Both the position numbers and the translations under genes were made by a program. Below, piece by piece: positions 9,290 through 17,852 of a stretch of DNA of 64,000 nt. This DNA is from 20CM-2-55-15 sp963738025 (GTDB taxonomy: Bacteria > Acidobacteriota > Terriglobia > 20CM-2-55-15). Numbering within the stretch: position 1 is the stretch's first letter; each line of letters starts with the position of its first letter. Location: positions 496,001 through 560,000 of the forward strand of contig CAVTWA010000006.1 in NCBI GenBank assembly GCA_963738025.1, given 5' to 3'. The notes under the pieces were generated by a model, which did not search any database, was not told the origin of the DNA, and saw nothing but the letters and a program-made list of their open reading frames with translations.

Positions 9290-9813
9290 TTCGCCGCCCC
9301 CGATGGGGTCAACAACGCGCGCGCGACGCGCCTGGAGCCGTTTCTAATCGCGCGGGAAGAGCTGGTAACGGAGATCGATGCGCGTGAGACAGCAGCAACA
9401 TCGCCGCCGACCTTGAAAGGATCGCGAATGTCTTTACCCCGGAACTGTTGCGCGAATTCCGGCAGATCGACCGAAAAATAGCCGTACGGTTCGTGGTTCT
9501 CGGTCACCAGAACACCGGTCAGGTGGGCACTGAGGTCAAGGCCTACGAGAATTTTAATCGGACCGTCGTAGCCGCGTTCGAGAGGCTCCAGTTCCGTCGT
9601 CCAGAACGCATACCCGGCGATCGTTTGAGAGCCCGGCGCCCCTGTGTACGCCACATAGTGAGGAACCGGACCGGCCTGCTTCGGCGAAAACGTGGTGGCA
9701 TTCGGAAACACCCGTTTCAGCTGACTTTCCAGAGTCTTGTCGATAATTGTTTGTCCCGCCGCAAACGGCAGCACAATCGCCAGCAAAAGGAGCACAAGGC
9801 TCGCAGTTCGCAT
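9286..9813 (-). CDS. FMN-binding periplasmic protein (NosR N-terminal-like)
   Basis: 175 residues with a signal peptide (LVLLLLAIVLPFAAGQ). The FMN_bind domain covers most of the mature part, including LTGVLVTENHEPYGYF and FRGKDIRDPFKVGGDVAAV. The expected ApbE modification motif (S/T-G-A-T/S) appears as VSRASIS, with Arg replacing Gly and Ser at the acceptor position, as in NosR-like relatives. ApbE is encoded nearby on the opposite strand. The likely role is a covalently flavinylated electron carrier outside the membrane, fed by or feeding the adjacent polyferredoxin. Confidence 0.82.
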   Translation of the reverse strand: MRTASLVLLLLAIVLPFAAGQTIIDKTLESQLKRVFPNATTFSPKQAGPVPHYVAYTGAPGSQTIAGYAFWTTELEPLERGYDGPIKILVGLDLSAHLTGVLVTENHEPYGYFSVDLPEFAQQFRGKDIRDPFKVGGDVAAVSRASISVTSSSRAIRNGSRRVARALLTPSGAAK

Positions 9814-9836
9814 TCCGGTCTCCTTCGAGGCCGCGA

Positions 9837-10610
9837 TTATACCGCCGGATTTGCAGGCAAGTAACAGGGATTAGGTGCGAAGACGTTTTTTCCGCAAGGA
9901 AGGATCTCGAGCGCGGGCGTAAAGCCCGCGCTAAAGCAACGTGATGGGGTTACGGGCTTGACGCGCGCCGCGAATTTTCCCTGGCGGGCCGCGACAAGGG
10001 CTCGACGCTGGGCTGGGGTTAACAGACTCACGACCTTGCCCAGTTGCTCTCCTTCAATCTTTGAAAGCTGGACATGATCCGGAGCGCCTTTCGCGCTTTT
10101 GGACATTTGATCGACCTGACGTTCCAGATCGACATAAACGGCACGGACCTGTTTTTCCTGTTCTTCCGTAAAAGGAGCCTGAGCGTTTTCCAGAGTCAGC
10201 TTCAGGGCCTGGAAACCGCCGCGCATCATGATCTGTTCGGTTCTATAGCGTCTCAACTCTGTGCGTTGCTCCATCGTCAACGCCTCATTGAGTTTCTTCA
10301 TGTACTCGGCGTTGACTCGCCTTATCCCGTCCTCGTTCTCGCCGGCCGACTGCAGTCCTTTCACCGTGGTGTCCACCACCGCGCTTAACTGCTTCTCCTG
10401 CGCGCTCGTCAGCGGCAACTTTGCCTCCGAAAAGAAGCGCTTCAATTGCTGAACAGGTTCATTCCCCCTTTGTATATCCCGCAACGCGAGATTGCCGGTC
10501 GAATAGATTCCGAACACGCCCAGTTCGCGAAGCGCCGACTCTTCCGCCTCTTGAGCAAACGCCGGCGCTGCACACAAGACAAGCACGAGAAAGCCTACGT
10601 AATGCTTCAT
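9837..10610 (-). CDS. Secreted alpha-helical protein, unknown function
   Basis: 257 residues with a clear signal peptide (GFLVLVLCAAPAFA). The mature part is charged and helical, with two related motifs, LTMEQRTELRRYR and LTPAQRRALVAAR, like periplasmic Spy/CpxP-type or peptidase-associated helical proteins; I cannot assign a family. The last ~35 codons read through a palindromic repeat (9910-9932) and end with a Cys/Pro-rich tail unlike the rest, so the original C terminus has probably been replaced by repeat sequence. Confidence 0.7.
   Translation of the reverse strand: MKHYVGFLVLVLCAAPAFAQEAEESALRELGVFGIYSTGNLALRDIQRGNEPVQQLKRFFSEAKLPLTSAQEKQLSAVVDTTVKGLQSAGENEDGIRRVNAEYMKKLNEALTMEQRTELRRYRTEQIMMRGGFQALKLTLENAQAPFTEEQEKQVRAVYVDLERQVDQMSKSAKGAPDHVQLSKIEGEQLGKVVSLLTPAQRRALVAARQGKFAARVKPVTPSRCFSAGFTPALEILPCGKNVFAPNPCYLPANPAV
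9910..9932. repeat. Palindromic repeat inside the 3' end of a CDS
   Basis: Inverted repeat agcgcgggcg-taa-agcccgcgct-type hairpin of 23 bases. It lies within the last codons of the secreted helical protein gene and encodes part of its unusual tail. Confidence 0.7.
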
Positions 10611-10669
10611 TTTGGGTTTCTCCTCTAGCGCCGTTCTACTTCACCTGCAGGTCCAAGTCAACGAATTGC

Positions 10670-10734
10670 GGGGACGGTTGCCTGAATTACCTGAATTCGC
10701 TTCTCGAATTCAGGTAATTCAGGCAACCGTCCCC
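10670..10734. repeat. Perfect inverted repeat with 30-base arms
   Basis: Left arm 10670-10699 begins ggggacggttgcctgaat; the right arm 10705-10734 is its exact reverse complement, and the loop is only cttct. Within each arm the block cctgaatt occurs twice. It lies between the DUF3300 gene and the downstream secreted protein gene on the minus strand. It could be a REP-type mobile palindrome or a very strong RNA hairpin; there is no U tract. Confidence 0.9.
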
Positions 10735-10752
10735 GAATTAAGGGAGGGGATA

Positions 10753-12122
10753 CTATCGCCGATGTTCTCGACTGCCACCACCCCCCACCGCCACCGTGAG
10801 ACGGAGATGACTGCCTGGCAGGGGCAGCCTCATGACGCGGCGCTGGCGCCGCGGACCTTGCCGCTGGAGCAAACGAACGCGACTGCGTCGGGGCAAACGA
10901 ACGGGTCTGTGCCGGCGCAGAGTATGAACGGTCGACGTGCGCCCTTGCGGAATTTCCGCTCTGGAACGCATTAAAGTTGCCTCGATTCTGAACCTGCGGT
11001 GCGGCCTGCCGATTCTCGAATCGCGGCTGCTGCGTCTCTCTGAAGCTCTGCCGCGCCACAGAATTCGGCACGGCAGCCGCGCGCGGCGCCTGAGCAAACG
11101 AGCGCGCCGGCGTTTGATTGAATGAGGCGCGTTCGATTGAACGAACGCGCTGGCGCCTGAATTGAAGCCATGGCTCGCGGCGCTATTGCATTCTGTCGAA
11201 AATTGCCCGCGTATCTCTGATTGAGCGCCTGATTCGGGTAACGCACTCCCTGCCGGTGGAAGGCATCGTGGGACCACACCGTCGTGCGTCCGACGTTAGC
11301 AATACGCGTTGAGTTGAAGTGGTTTTCACGAATGAACGTGTTGTTGACGATGACTGTACGGCTTCCCCACGCCGGATGCCAGCCCCAGCCTCCCCAACCG
11401 CCCCAGCCTCTGCCGAAAAAGCCGCCAATCCCGATACCGGCGCTGAAGAAAAGACCGGAACGAACCGGCGGATAGTACCAGCGAGCGTACGGATAATAGA
11501 CGGCCGGACCCCACACCCAGGCCGGATCGTAAACCGGCACATAAATGACCTCAGGATTCGTCGGAACGATCTCGACGACCTGCTGGCCGTTATCTACGGT
11601 CGTTATGACCTGTTGCTGCGGGGTCGAAGCGAGCCTGCCATTCTGTTCCGCCGCCAACCGCATTTGCTGAACGGCACTCATGACATCTTCTTGCTGATTC
11701 AAGAAAGCGTTTCCCAGATTCGTTGTCCAGTTGACATCCTGGTTCAACGACTTCAACACGTCGGGAAACATGACTAATGCCTGAACGCTGGGATCCCAGT
11801 TCTGAGCCGCGGCAGCCTGCGTGAGCGCGGGCCCCGTCAGTCCGGGATTCTGCTGCAGCCACTGGTACGCCTCGACAACCTCCAGGGGATACGTCGATGC
11901 GACAAGGATCTGACTGATCAACGGATCCGGATACAGCGCGATTGGTGCGACAAGTCCCTGAAGCTGATCGATGGACAGCACCGGAACAGGCTCTCCTGTA
12001 TCGACAGGCGCCGGCACGGGCAGCGGAACTTGCGACCATGCCATCGATGGACTCAGAGCAACCGCCAGTAACGCCACTCCTGCTACCATCTGCCGAAGAA
12101 TCTTTTCTAATTGGTTTCTCAT
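10753..12122 (-). pseudogene. DUF3300 secreted protein, two apparent frame breaks
   Basis: The N-terminal part (12122 down to about 11150) is a clear DUF3300 protein: signal peptide ending SMAWS, then LQGLVAPIALYPDPLISQIL, then VIYVPVYDPAWVWGP and a Gly/Trp-rich segment. In that frame translation would stop at 10971 after low-complexity residues, but the +1 frame carries on the expected Gln/Arg/Ser/Pro-rich tail (VPNSVARQSFRETQQPRFEN...) to HGGGGG, and a second +1 shift in a G run near 10790 gives GGGGSREHRR and a stop at 10753, a normal ending for this family. The first break falls in a short tandem duplication at about 11115-11160. Either the gene is decaying or two bases were inserted by sequencing error. 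Function of DUF3300 is unknown. Confidence 0.75.
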
Positions 12123-12161
12123 ATTCGTCCTCCGTTCTACGAACGCCGGCGTTTTACCGGT

Positions 12162-12551
12162 TTACAATTTGATCTCGACCGTTCGGCCGGCGAGGACATG
12201 CACGCGGTCGTGGAATAGCATCCGTCCATTGTAATCCCGCACTTCCACATCATGGTTGCCCGGTTGTAGCGAGAAATTCTTGAGTTTTCCGGTTCTGCCC
12301 ACGAAACCGCCGTCAACATAGATCGAAGCATCTTTTAAATGCGTCTGGATCTTAACATCGCCGGCGCGCGGCGCCACCACAACGGCGCTAGGCGGGTAAT
12401 AATATGGACGGTATAGGGTTGGCCCCCAGCCCACACCATAATAAGCGTACGGCCGGACCACGATCCGCTGCGCTGCTGCACCCGTTTGTGGCAGTGCAAC
12501 CAGTGCGACCATTAGACTTAACCCCGCCAGCAAGCAATTTCGGAATCTCAT
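12162..12551 (-). CDS. PEGA-domain secreted protein
   Basis: 129 residues with a signal peptide (LMVALVALPQTGAAA), a Tyr/Pro-rich stretch (RPYAYYGVGWGPTLYRPYYY) and a PEGA domain at about 62-129 (VKIQTHLKDASIYVDGGFVG, then LQPGNHDVEVRD). PEGA domains are small beta modules common in surface-associated proteins. It lies 39 bases upstream of the DUF3300 gene on the same strand, and its Tyr-rich region resembles the Trp/Tyr-rich part of that protein, so the two are probably co-expressed envelope proteins. Confidence 0.8.
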   Translation of the reverse strand: MRFRNCLLAGLSLMVALVALPQTGAAAQRIVVRPYAYYGVGWGPTLYRPYYYPPSAVVVAPRAGDVKIQTHLKDASIYVDGGFVGRTGKLKNFSLQPGNHDVEVRDYNGRMLFHDRVHVLAGRTVEIKL

Positions 12552-12735
12552 GGATTCTCCTTCCTCAGAACTCTGTGCCTGTGTACATTGACGTATTGAA
12601 GATTAAGAAACGATTAAAATGCCCTTATTTGCCGTTAAGGTTCGAAAACGGGGCCTACGGAACTTTCGGGGGATTCCAATTTCGCGTGACTCCGATTAGC
12701 ATAGCTTCATCCCACACCAATGTCCGAACGAAGAA

Positions 12736-12800
12736 ATAAGCCACGAATTGAACGAATTAAACGAATTGAATTCGTCAAATTCGTTCAATTCGTGGCTTAT
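12736..12800. repeat. Palindromic repeat family A, copy 1 (GAATT type)
   Basis: 65-base near-perfect palindrome centred at 12768, starting ataagccacgaattgaac and ending with the complement. Inside, a ten-base step (cgaattgaac, cgaattaaac) repeats. Both arms carry GAATT rather than GGATT. It ends eight bases before the ATG of the ABC permease gene. Confidence 0.9.
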
Positions 12801-12808
12801 GCGGCTTT

Positions 12809-14047
12809 ATGAACTTTAGAGATATTCGAGTGCTGTACTGTCGCGAGATACGCTCCGCGCTGCGCGACCGCACGATCGTTACCAACAGCATTCTGCTGCC
12901 GATCTTTCTATACCCGCTGATCATGTGGCTGGCTTATACAGGATTTACATTTATTTCAGGGCAGAACGAGGAACTGAAATCACGGGTGATGATTCAGAAC
13001 GTTCCGGCTGCCCATCCCAACCTGCTGAAAGAGTTCGAAGCAGACAAATCGATAGTGCTCGTCCAATCGGCAGCTCCGGCGGCTGACATTCGCACCGGGA
13101 CCTTGGATGCTCTGGTTGAATTCCTGCCTTCAAAATCAGATCTGCCGATCCAGAATAATTTCGCGACACGGATCACCTTCGATGAGTCGCGGGATCAGAG
13201 CAGCCGCGCGAAGAGCCGGATCGATCAGAAGCTCTCGAAATATCGCGAGACCTATCTCGAGCGTCAGGCTACCCAGCTTGGTCTGTCGCGAGAGCAATTT
13301 CAGGATTTCTGGATTGACGAGGAAAACCTGTCGAGCAACCGCGAGACCGGTCAGTTCATCGGCGTGTTGATGCCCATTTTCTTCATCATCATGCTTGCTG
13401 TCGGCGGGATGCATCCCGCGATCGACTCCACCGCCGGCGAACGCGAGAACTCGACATGGGAAACCGTAATGTCTGCCGCCACCTCGCGCGCAAACGTGCT
13501 TGTCGCCAAATACCTGTACGTCGCCACGATGGCGTTCACTGCGGCGTTTCTGAATCTGTTCGCCATGATGTTCTCGATGGGAACGCTGTTATCTCCCCTG
13601 CTCCGCGGCGGAGACGGCAAATGGCGTGACATTCCCTTACAGTCGGCGCCGGTGATTCTCGCGGGTGCTGTACTGCTGGCTCTGTTCGTTGCGGCCGGGA
13701 TGATGATCCTTGCATCCTTTGCGACCAATTACAAAGAAGGCCAGTCTCTCGTCGCGCCCTTCTACATTGCTCTGATCATACCCATCATGTTTCTGCAGAC
13801 TCCCGGGCTGGAGTTCACGCGGCGCATCGCAATGATCCCGGTGGCCAACGTCACGATGATGATTCGAGAGGCGATGCAGGGTATCTATCATTGGCCGCTG
13901 ATCGGATTGACACTTGTCGTCGAGACTGTTTGTGTCGTCCTCGCGTTGCGAGTCGCAATGCTTGTGGTCAAGCACGAGGATTTTGTCATGGGAAGCTATA
14001 ACGGCAGCTTCGTCAAATTTGCGAAAGAACGGTTGTTTAATAAATGA
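12809..14047 (+). CDS. ABC-2 type transporter permease (NatB-like)
   Basis: 412-residue permease with a first membrane segment at about 24-44, a large extracytoplasmic loop (about 45-185), then five to six C-terminal membrane segments (for example FIGVLMPIFFIIMLAVGG and VILAGAVLLALFVAAGMMIL). This is the NatB/ABC-2 layout, and the motif GERENSTWETVMSAATSR after the second segment is typical. It is translationally coupled to the ATPase gene by an ATGA overlap at 14044-14047. NatAB-type systems export sodium or other small solutes; the substrate here is unknown. A family A palindrome sits right before the start, and no ribosome site is visible. Confidence 0.88.
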   Translation: MNFRDIRVLYCREIRSALRDRTIVTNSILLPIFLYPLIMWLAYTGFTFISGQNEELKSRVMIQNVPAAHPNLLKEFEADKSIVLVQSAAPAADIRTGTLDALVEFLPSKSDLPIQNNFATRITFDESRDQSSRAKSRIDQKLSKYRETYLERQATQLGLSREQFQDFWIDEENLSSNRETGQFIGVLMPIFFIIMLAVGGMHPAIDSTAGERENSTWETVMSAATSRANVLVAKYLYVATMAFTAAFLNLFAMMFSMGTLLSPLLRGGDGKWRDIPLQSAPVILAGAVLLALFVAAGMMILASFATNYKEGQSLVAPFYIALIIPIMFLQTPGLEFTRRIAMIPVANVTMMIREAMQGIYHWPLIGLTLVVETVCVVLALRVAMLVVKHEDFVMGSYNGSFVKFAKERLFNK

Positions 14048-14799
14048 ACTCACCGGTGATGGTCCGGAATCTCTCGAAAACTTTTTATGATGAAGGCCGG
14101 GGCGAAATCAGGGCCGTCGATTCGATCAGCTTCGAATGCCAGGAGGGACAGGTCTTCGGATTGCTTGGGGCTAATGGCGCCGGCAAAACGACGACACTGC
14201 GCATGCTCTCGACGATTCTTTCGCCGACTTCGGGCACGGCGACCCTGATGGGTCACGATGTGGTCGGCAGTCCTGAAGGTGTCCGCAAGAATCTTGGCTT
14301 CTACTCCGCCACCACGGCGTTGTATCCGCGACTGACGGCGCGTGAAACCATCGAATTCTTCGCGCGGATCAATCAGTATCCCGCCGACCGCGTCAAGGAG
14401 CGAGTCGAGTACCTCATCCAACGTTTCGGTTTGTCGAAGTATGCGGATGCACGCGTCGAGAAGCTTTCTTCAGGAATGAAGCAGAAAGTGTCCATCGCGC
14501 GGACCGTCGCACACAATCCGGCCGTCCTGATTTTTGACGAACCCACGGTCGGACTCGACGTATTGAACGCGCTCGATGTTCAGGAAACCATCAGCGAACT
14601 GCGCGCGGAAGGTAAAACGATCATTTTCTCAACGCACATCATGAGCGAAGCAGAGCGTCTTTGCGATCAGATTGCCATCATCCACGGCGGACATATCCTC
14701 GCTTGTGACACGCTGGCTGCATTGCGTCAAGCAACCGGACAGCACTATCTGGAAGACATCTTTGTTTTGTATGTGAAGGCCGGACAGGAACTCGTATGA
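14044..14799 (+). CDS. ABC transporter ATP-binding protein (NatA-like)
   Basis: 251-residue ATPase with Walker A GANGAGKTT, signature LSSGMKQKVSIA, Walker B VLIFDEPTVGLD and the switch His in STHIMSEAERLCD. It powers the two permeases that flank it, to which it is joined by four-base overlaps on both sides. Closest in style to NatA and other ABC-2 exporter ATPases. Confidence 0.93.
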   Translation: MNSPVMVRNLSKTFYDEGRGEIRAVDSISFECQEGQVFGLLGANGAGKTTTLRMLSTILSPTSGTATLMGHDVVGSPEGVRKNLGFYSATTALYPRLTARETIEFFARINQYPADRVKERVEYLIQRFGLSKYADARVEKLSSGMKQKVSIARTVAHNPAVLIFDEPTVGLDVLNALDVQETISELRAEGKTIIFSTHIMSEAERLCDQIAIIHGGHILACDTLAALRQATGQHYLEDIFVLYVKAGQELV

Positions 14800-16859
14800 A
14801 CCGCAGCGTGCTCTGGATCCTGTACGTTCACGAACTGAAAATGTTGCTGCGCGCCCGCCGCACCGTCGTCATGGCGATCGTGATCCCCGCGGTCATGATG
14901 CCTTTGATGCTGTATGCGCAAAAATACTCCCATGACCGGCGGGAACGTGCGCTGCACGCAGCAACCTACCGTTACGTCATCACCGGCCCCCTCGCCGGCC
15001 GTGTCCGTCAAGCCATTCAGGATGCACGCGCAACGATCGACCAGAAAGACGAGGATCTGGCGGAACTGCGCCAGTTCAAGTTCGAGGAATTTTCGTCTGC
15101 CACGAATCCGCGGGAGAGCCTGGACGCCAATGTCATCCAGTTCTATATAGAGACGGTCACCGCAGATGAGGCGGATAAGCTGCCGGCAAAAACCAGAACA
15201 GCTTCCTCAGGTGCGTCCGCCACTGCCGCGCCACGGCGGCTGACCGGCGTTCCGCTCGTCAACATTGTTTATCGTGAAGACCGCGATACATCCGACACCG
15301 CCCACAGCCGGATGCTGTCTCTCCTGCGCATCGCACGGCAGAAGGATGCGCAGTCGTTGCTGGTGTCCCATGGATTCGCCGGCGAGCCCGGCCAGCTTTT
15401 CGCCGTCGAGGAATCGAACATGGCGACGAGCGGACAGGTTACCGGTTCGGCCGTTGGCCGCTTCATCACGCTGTTCCTCGTCATGATGATGTTCACTGGA
15501 GGCGCCGTCGCGGCCATGGACATCATTGCGGGAGAGAAAGAACGTGGAACTCTCGAAACGCTCCTTACCACAGCGGCGAGCCGGGGCGATATCGCGGCGG
15601 CAAAACAGCTGGCGATTACTTCCGTTGCATTAGTGATCACGTTGCTGCAGGGCTTGAACTTCATCTTATACATCCGGCTCAAGCTCATTGCTTTGCCGAA
15701 CGACTTCAATCTCCAACTGCCAACGGGAATGGCGCTGACACTGCTGCTGCTTTATATTCCTCTTGCCGCTACCATCGCATCGGTTCTTCTGATGGTGTCC
15801 GCGTATGCCAAAACGTATAAGGAATCGCAGATGTACTTTTTTCCGGTGTACATCCTCGGGCTGATTCCCTCTCTGGCCGCGCTAATGCCCGGCATTTCGC
15901 TGCGCTCGGCGATCGCGCTCGTCCCGGTAGCTAACGTCAGCGTAGCGGCCCGGGAGATTCTGATGGGCAGGCCAGATCCGCCAATGATTGCTGTGACGTT
16001 CGGCGTCATGGTTCTGGCTGCCGGCTACCTGGTGCGGAGTGCGGCCCTCATGTTATCGCGTGAGGACATCATTATCCCCGGACATACACAGCCGGCAGAA
16101 TTCCTCGGCGGCCCGGCATTGTTTCAGCATCGCGTGCTCCGCTGGTTCGCATTGATGTGGGTTCTCACTTTCGCGGCCGCGACCAACGTGCCGGCTCTCG
16201 CCAGTTTTCGAAGGCAACTGCTCTTCAACGAAGTCGCGATAATGGTCGGCGCCTCGATCTTGATGATGTGGGTATATCGTCTCGATCCTCGAGAAGTCCT
16301 TTCGCTGAAACCGGTCAAGCCTGCGGTCTGGCTTGCCATACTGTTTGCGATTCCTACCGGCTATATCACCGCTTTAGGCATATTCCGTGTCGTGAATGTC
16401 ATCATTCCGGCGCCGCAACAATTGCTCGAACGCTTTTCGGATGATTTGATTCCCAAGGGCATGCCAACATGGCAACTCCTTTTGTATGTCTCTGTATTGC
16501 CGGCTGTCTGTGAAGAGCTCGCCTTTCGCGGAATCTTACTGAATGGATTGCGCCGGAAGTTCCGGCCTGCCGCCCTGGTTGTGGGCATCGGCCTCATCTT
16601 CGGTTTGTTTCACATGACGTTGTATCGAATCGCTCCAACTGCCGCATTGGGGATGGTTCTGACAGCGATCGCATTAATGACCGGCTCGGTACTGCCCGGG
16701 ATGTTGCTCCACGCAGGAAACAATGCCATCGGAGTCCTGGCCGGAACCTGGTTCCCGATGGAAGCTCTGCATTGGCAGCATTTCACCGCCGCCGCGGCAA
16801 TCTTCGCTCTGTCATTCTGGATTATCTACCGCAACCGGACGCCCCTGCAGATTCGCTGA
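14796..16859 (+). CDS. ABC permease fused to CPBP intramembrane protease
   Basis: 687 residues. Residues 1 to about 410 are a NatB-like permease: one membrane segment, a large loop, then the GEKERGTLETLLTTAASRGD motif and several membrane segments. The C-terminal ~270 residues are a CPBP (CAAX protease/bacteriocin-processing) membrane domain with the catalytic EELAFRGILLNGLRR, the FGLFHMTLYR histidine and a third conserved LLHAGNNAIGV segment. Such fusions are known in Acidobacteria and related phyla. The protease may process an exported peptide or act as a resistance factor; this is inference. Last gene of the operon. Confidence 0.88.
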   Translation: MNRSVLWILYVHELKMLLRARRTVVMAIVIPAVMMPLMLYAQKYSHDRRERALHAATYRYVITGPLAGRVRQAIQDARATIDQKDEDLAELRQFKFEEFSSATNPRESLDANVIQFYIETVTADEADKLPAKTRTASSGASATAAPRRLTGVPLVNIVYREDRDTSDTAHSRMLSLLRIARQKDAQSLLVSHGFAGEPGQLFAVEESNMATSGQVTGSAVGRFITLFLVMMMFTGGAVAAMDIIAGEKERGTLETLLTTAASRGDIAAAKQLAITSVALVITLLQGLNFILYIRLKLIALPNDFNLQLPTGMALTLLLLYIPLAATIASVLLMVSAYAKTYKESQMYFFPVYILGLIPSLAALMPGISLRSAIALVPVANVSVAAREILMGRPDPPMIAVTFGVMVLAAGYLVRSAALMLSREDIIIPGHTQPAEFLGGPALFQHRVLRWFALMWVLTFAAATNVPALASFRRQLLFNEVAIMVGASILMMWVYRLDPREVLSLKPVKPAVWLAILFAIPTGYITALGIFRVVNVIIPAPQQLLERFSDDLIPKGMPTWQLLLYVSVLPAVCEELAFRGILLNGLRRKFRPAALVVGIGLIFGLFHMTLYRIAPTAALGMVLTAIALMTGSVLPGMLLHAGNNAIGVLAGTWFPMEALHWQHFTAAAAIFALSFWIIYRNRTPLQIR

Positions 16860-16903
16860 ATTGATTGCGCGTATTTTCGTTCATTCTCCTAATCGTTTGT
16901 AGA

Positions 16904-16973
16904 AGGCGCGGTCTATGACCGCGCCTATTTCTCGTTTTGCAGGAAACGACTCCCCGCCTGAGTTAGGCGGGGA
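16904..16973. repeat. Paired hairpin repeat, second copy
   Basis: aggcgcggtctatgaccgcgcct-type hairpin (16904-16926) followed by tccccgcctgag/ttaggcgggga (16951-16973), the same pair and order as at 6572-6628. It follows the permease/CPBP gene. The rest of the gap up to 17134 shows nothing recognisable. Confidence 0.8.
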
Positions 16974-17134
16974 CTGGCAGACACGCTTACCGACGCATGC
17001 CCGCATATTTGGAAACCCGTTGATGTTTCCACGAAGTTGCTGGACAATCCGTCGCCCTCCGACAACCATGCCCCAAGCCTTCAACAACTTAACATGCCCG
17101 GCACGATTGGAGACCCGCATGCAGTAGCCGGGTC

Positions 17135-17386
17135 ATGATGACACGACACATTACGGTATCGGCGGTTAAGGGAATGGTCACCGAATTGGAGGTCATGGGT
17201 CAGGGATTCGGGCCGACCCATCGCTACATCCTGCGATACCACAAGTCCGCTTCCGCCCCGGAGGTCGCCCTGGATATGAGTATTCCCGACGGGGAAGACT
17301 GCGATGGGTGGACCGGCTTTCAGTACAAGAACAATCAGATGTCGGTCTTGCTGCTCCGTCAGGGACAGTCATCAGCCGAAGCCTAA
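17135..17386 (+). CDS. Small hypothetical protein
   Basis: 83 residues, soluble, with no family I recognise; there is a weak ribosome site and two adjacent possible ATGs. Coding is plausible because the frame runs straight into a good intrinsic terminator 24 bases downstream and nothing else explains the region. It might be a small regulator or adaptor. Low certainty. Confidence 0.42.
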   Translation: MMTRHITVSAVKGMVTELEVMGQGFGPTHRYILRYHKSASAPEVALDMSIPDGEDCDGWTGFQYKNNQMSVLLLRQGQSSAEA

Positions 17387-17410
17387 GCTCCGCAACAAAA
17401 CAAATTCTTC

Positions 17411-17448
17411 AAACGCCCCACGATTCCTCAATGAATCGTGGGGCGTTT
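17411..17448 (+). terminator. Intrinsic terminator
   Basis: Perfect 16-base stem (aaacgccccacgattc at 17411-17426 with its complement at 17433-17448), six-base loop, and a T-rich tail after it (tttggtttt). It separates the small hypothetical gene from the encapsulin operon, and its symmetry would let it work in both directions. Confidence 0.88.
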
Positions 17449-17522
17449 TGGTTTTCTGCGCTGGTTATGTAAGCTGGATGTTTGCCCCTATTCGCAAATC
17501 ACATACAACCCGGAGGAACTAA

Positions 17523-17852
17523 ATGGCTTCGGAAGGTTTTCACGAAACTGATCTAACGCCCCACACACGGGACTTGCACCGCGCCATCGTGAGCCTGATG
17601 GAGGAATTGGAAGCAATCGACTGGTATCAGCAGCGCATCGACGCTACGACCGATGACAGTCTGCGTATGATACTCGCCCACAATCGCGATGAAGAGAAAG
17701 AACACGCATCCATGATCCTCGAATGGATACGCCGGCAGGATCCCGCTTTCGACATCAACCTGAAGAAATATCTATTTACGACTGCACCGATCACAGAACG
17801 CGCGGCAGAGTCCGAAGCGAAACCGGCGGGAGGAAAACGATGGAATGGTTAA
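17523..17852 (+). CDS. Encapsulated ferritin-like protein (encapsulin cargo)
   Basis: 109-residue EncFtn-family protein. The ferroxidase positions of the family are visible: Glu27 and Glu30, Trp34-Tyr35 (in AIDWYQQRID), and Glu58-x-x-His61 in DEEKEHAS. Such proteins form decameric rings that oxidise Fe(II) inside an encapsulin shell. A strong ribosome site (ggagg, 17512-17516) precedes the ATG. The C-terminal tail is Ala/Glu/Lys-rich and ends GGKRWNG; the usual shell-targeting motif of the type LTVGSL is not visible. The gene overlaps the shell gene by 13 bases, so the two products are made together. Confidence 0.88.
   Translation: MASEGFHETDLTPHTRDLHRAIVSLMEELEAIDWYQQRIDATTDDSLRMILAHNRDEEKEHASMILEWIRRQDPAFDINLKKYLFTTAPITERAAESEAKPAGGKRWNG

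Noticed and set aside
16980..17127. Small frame after the second paired hairpin
   Set aside because: Begins inside repeat sequence and has no ribosome site or recognisable product.
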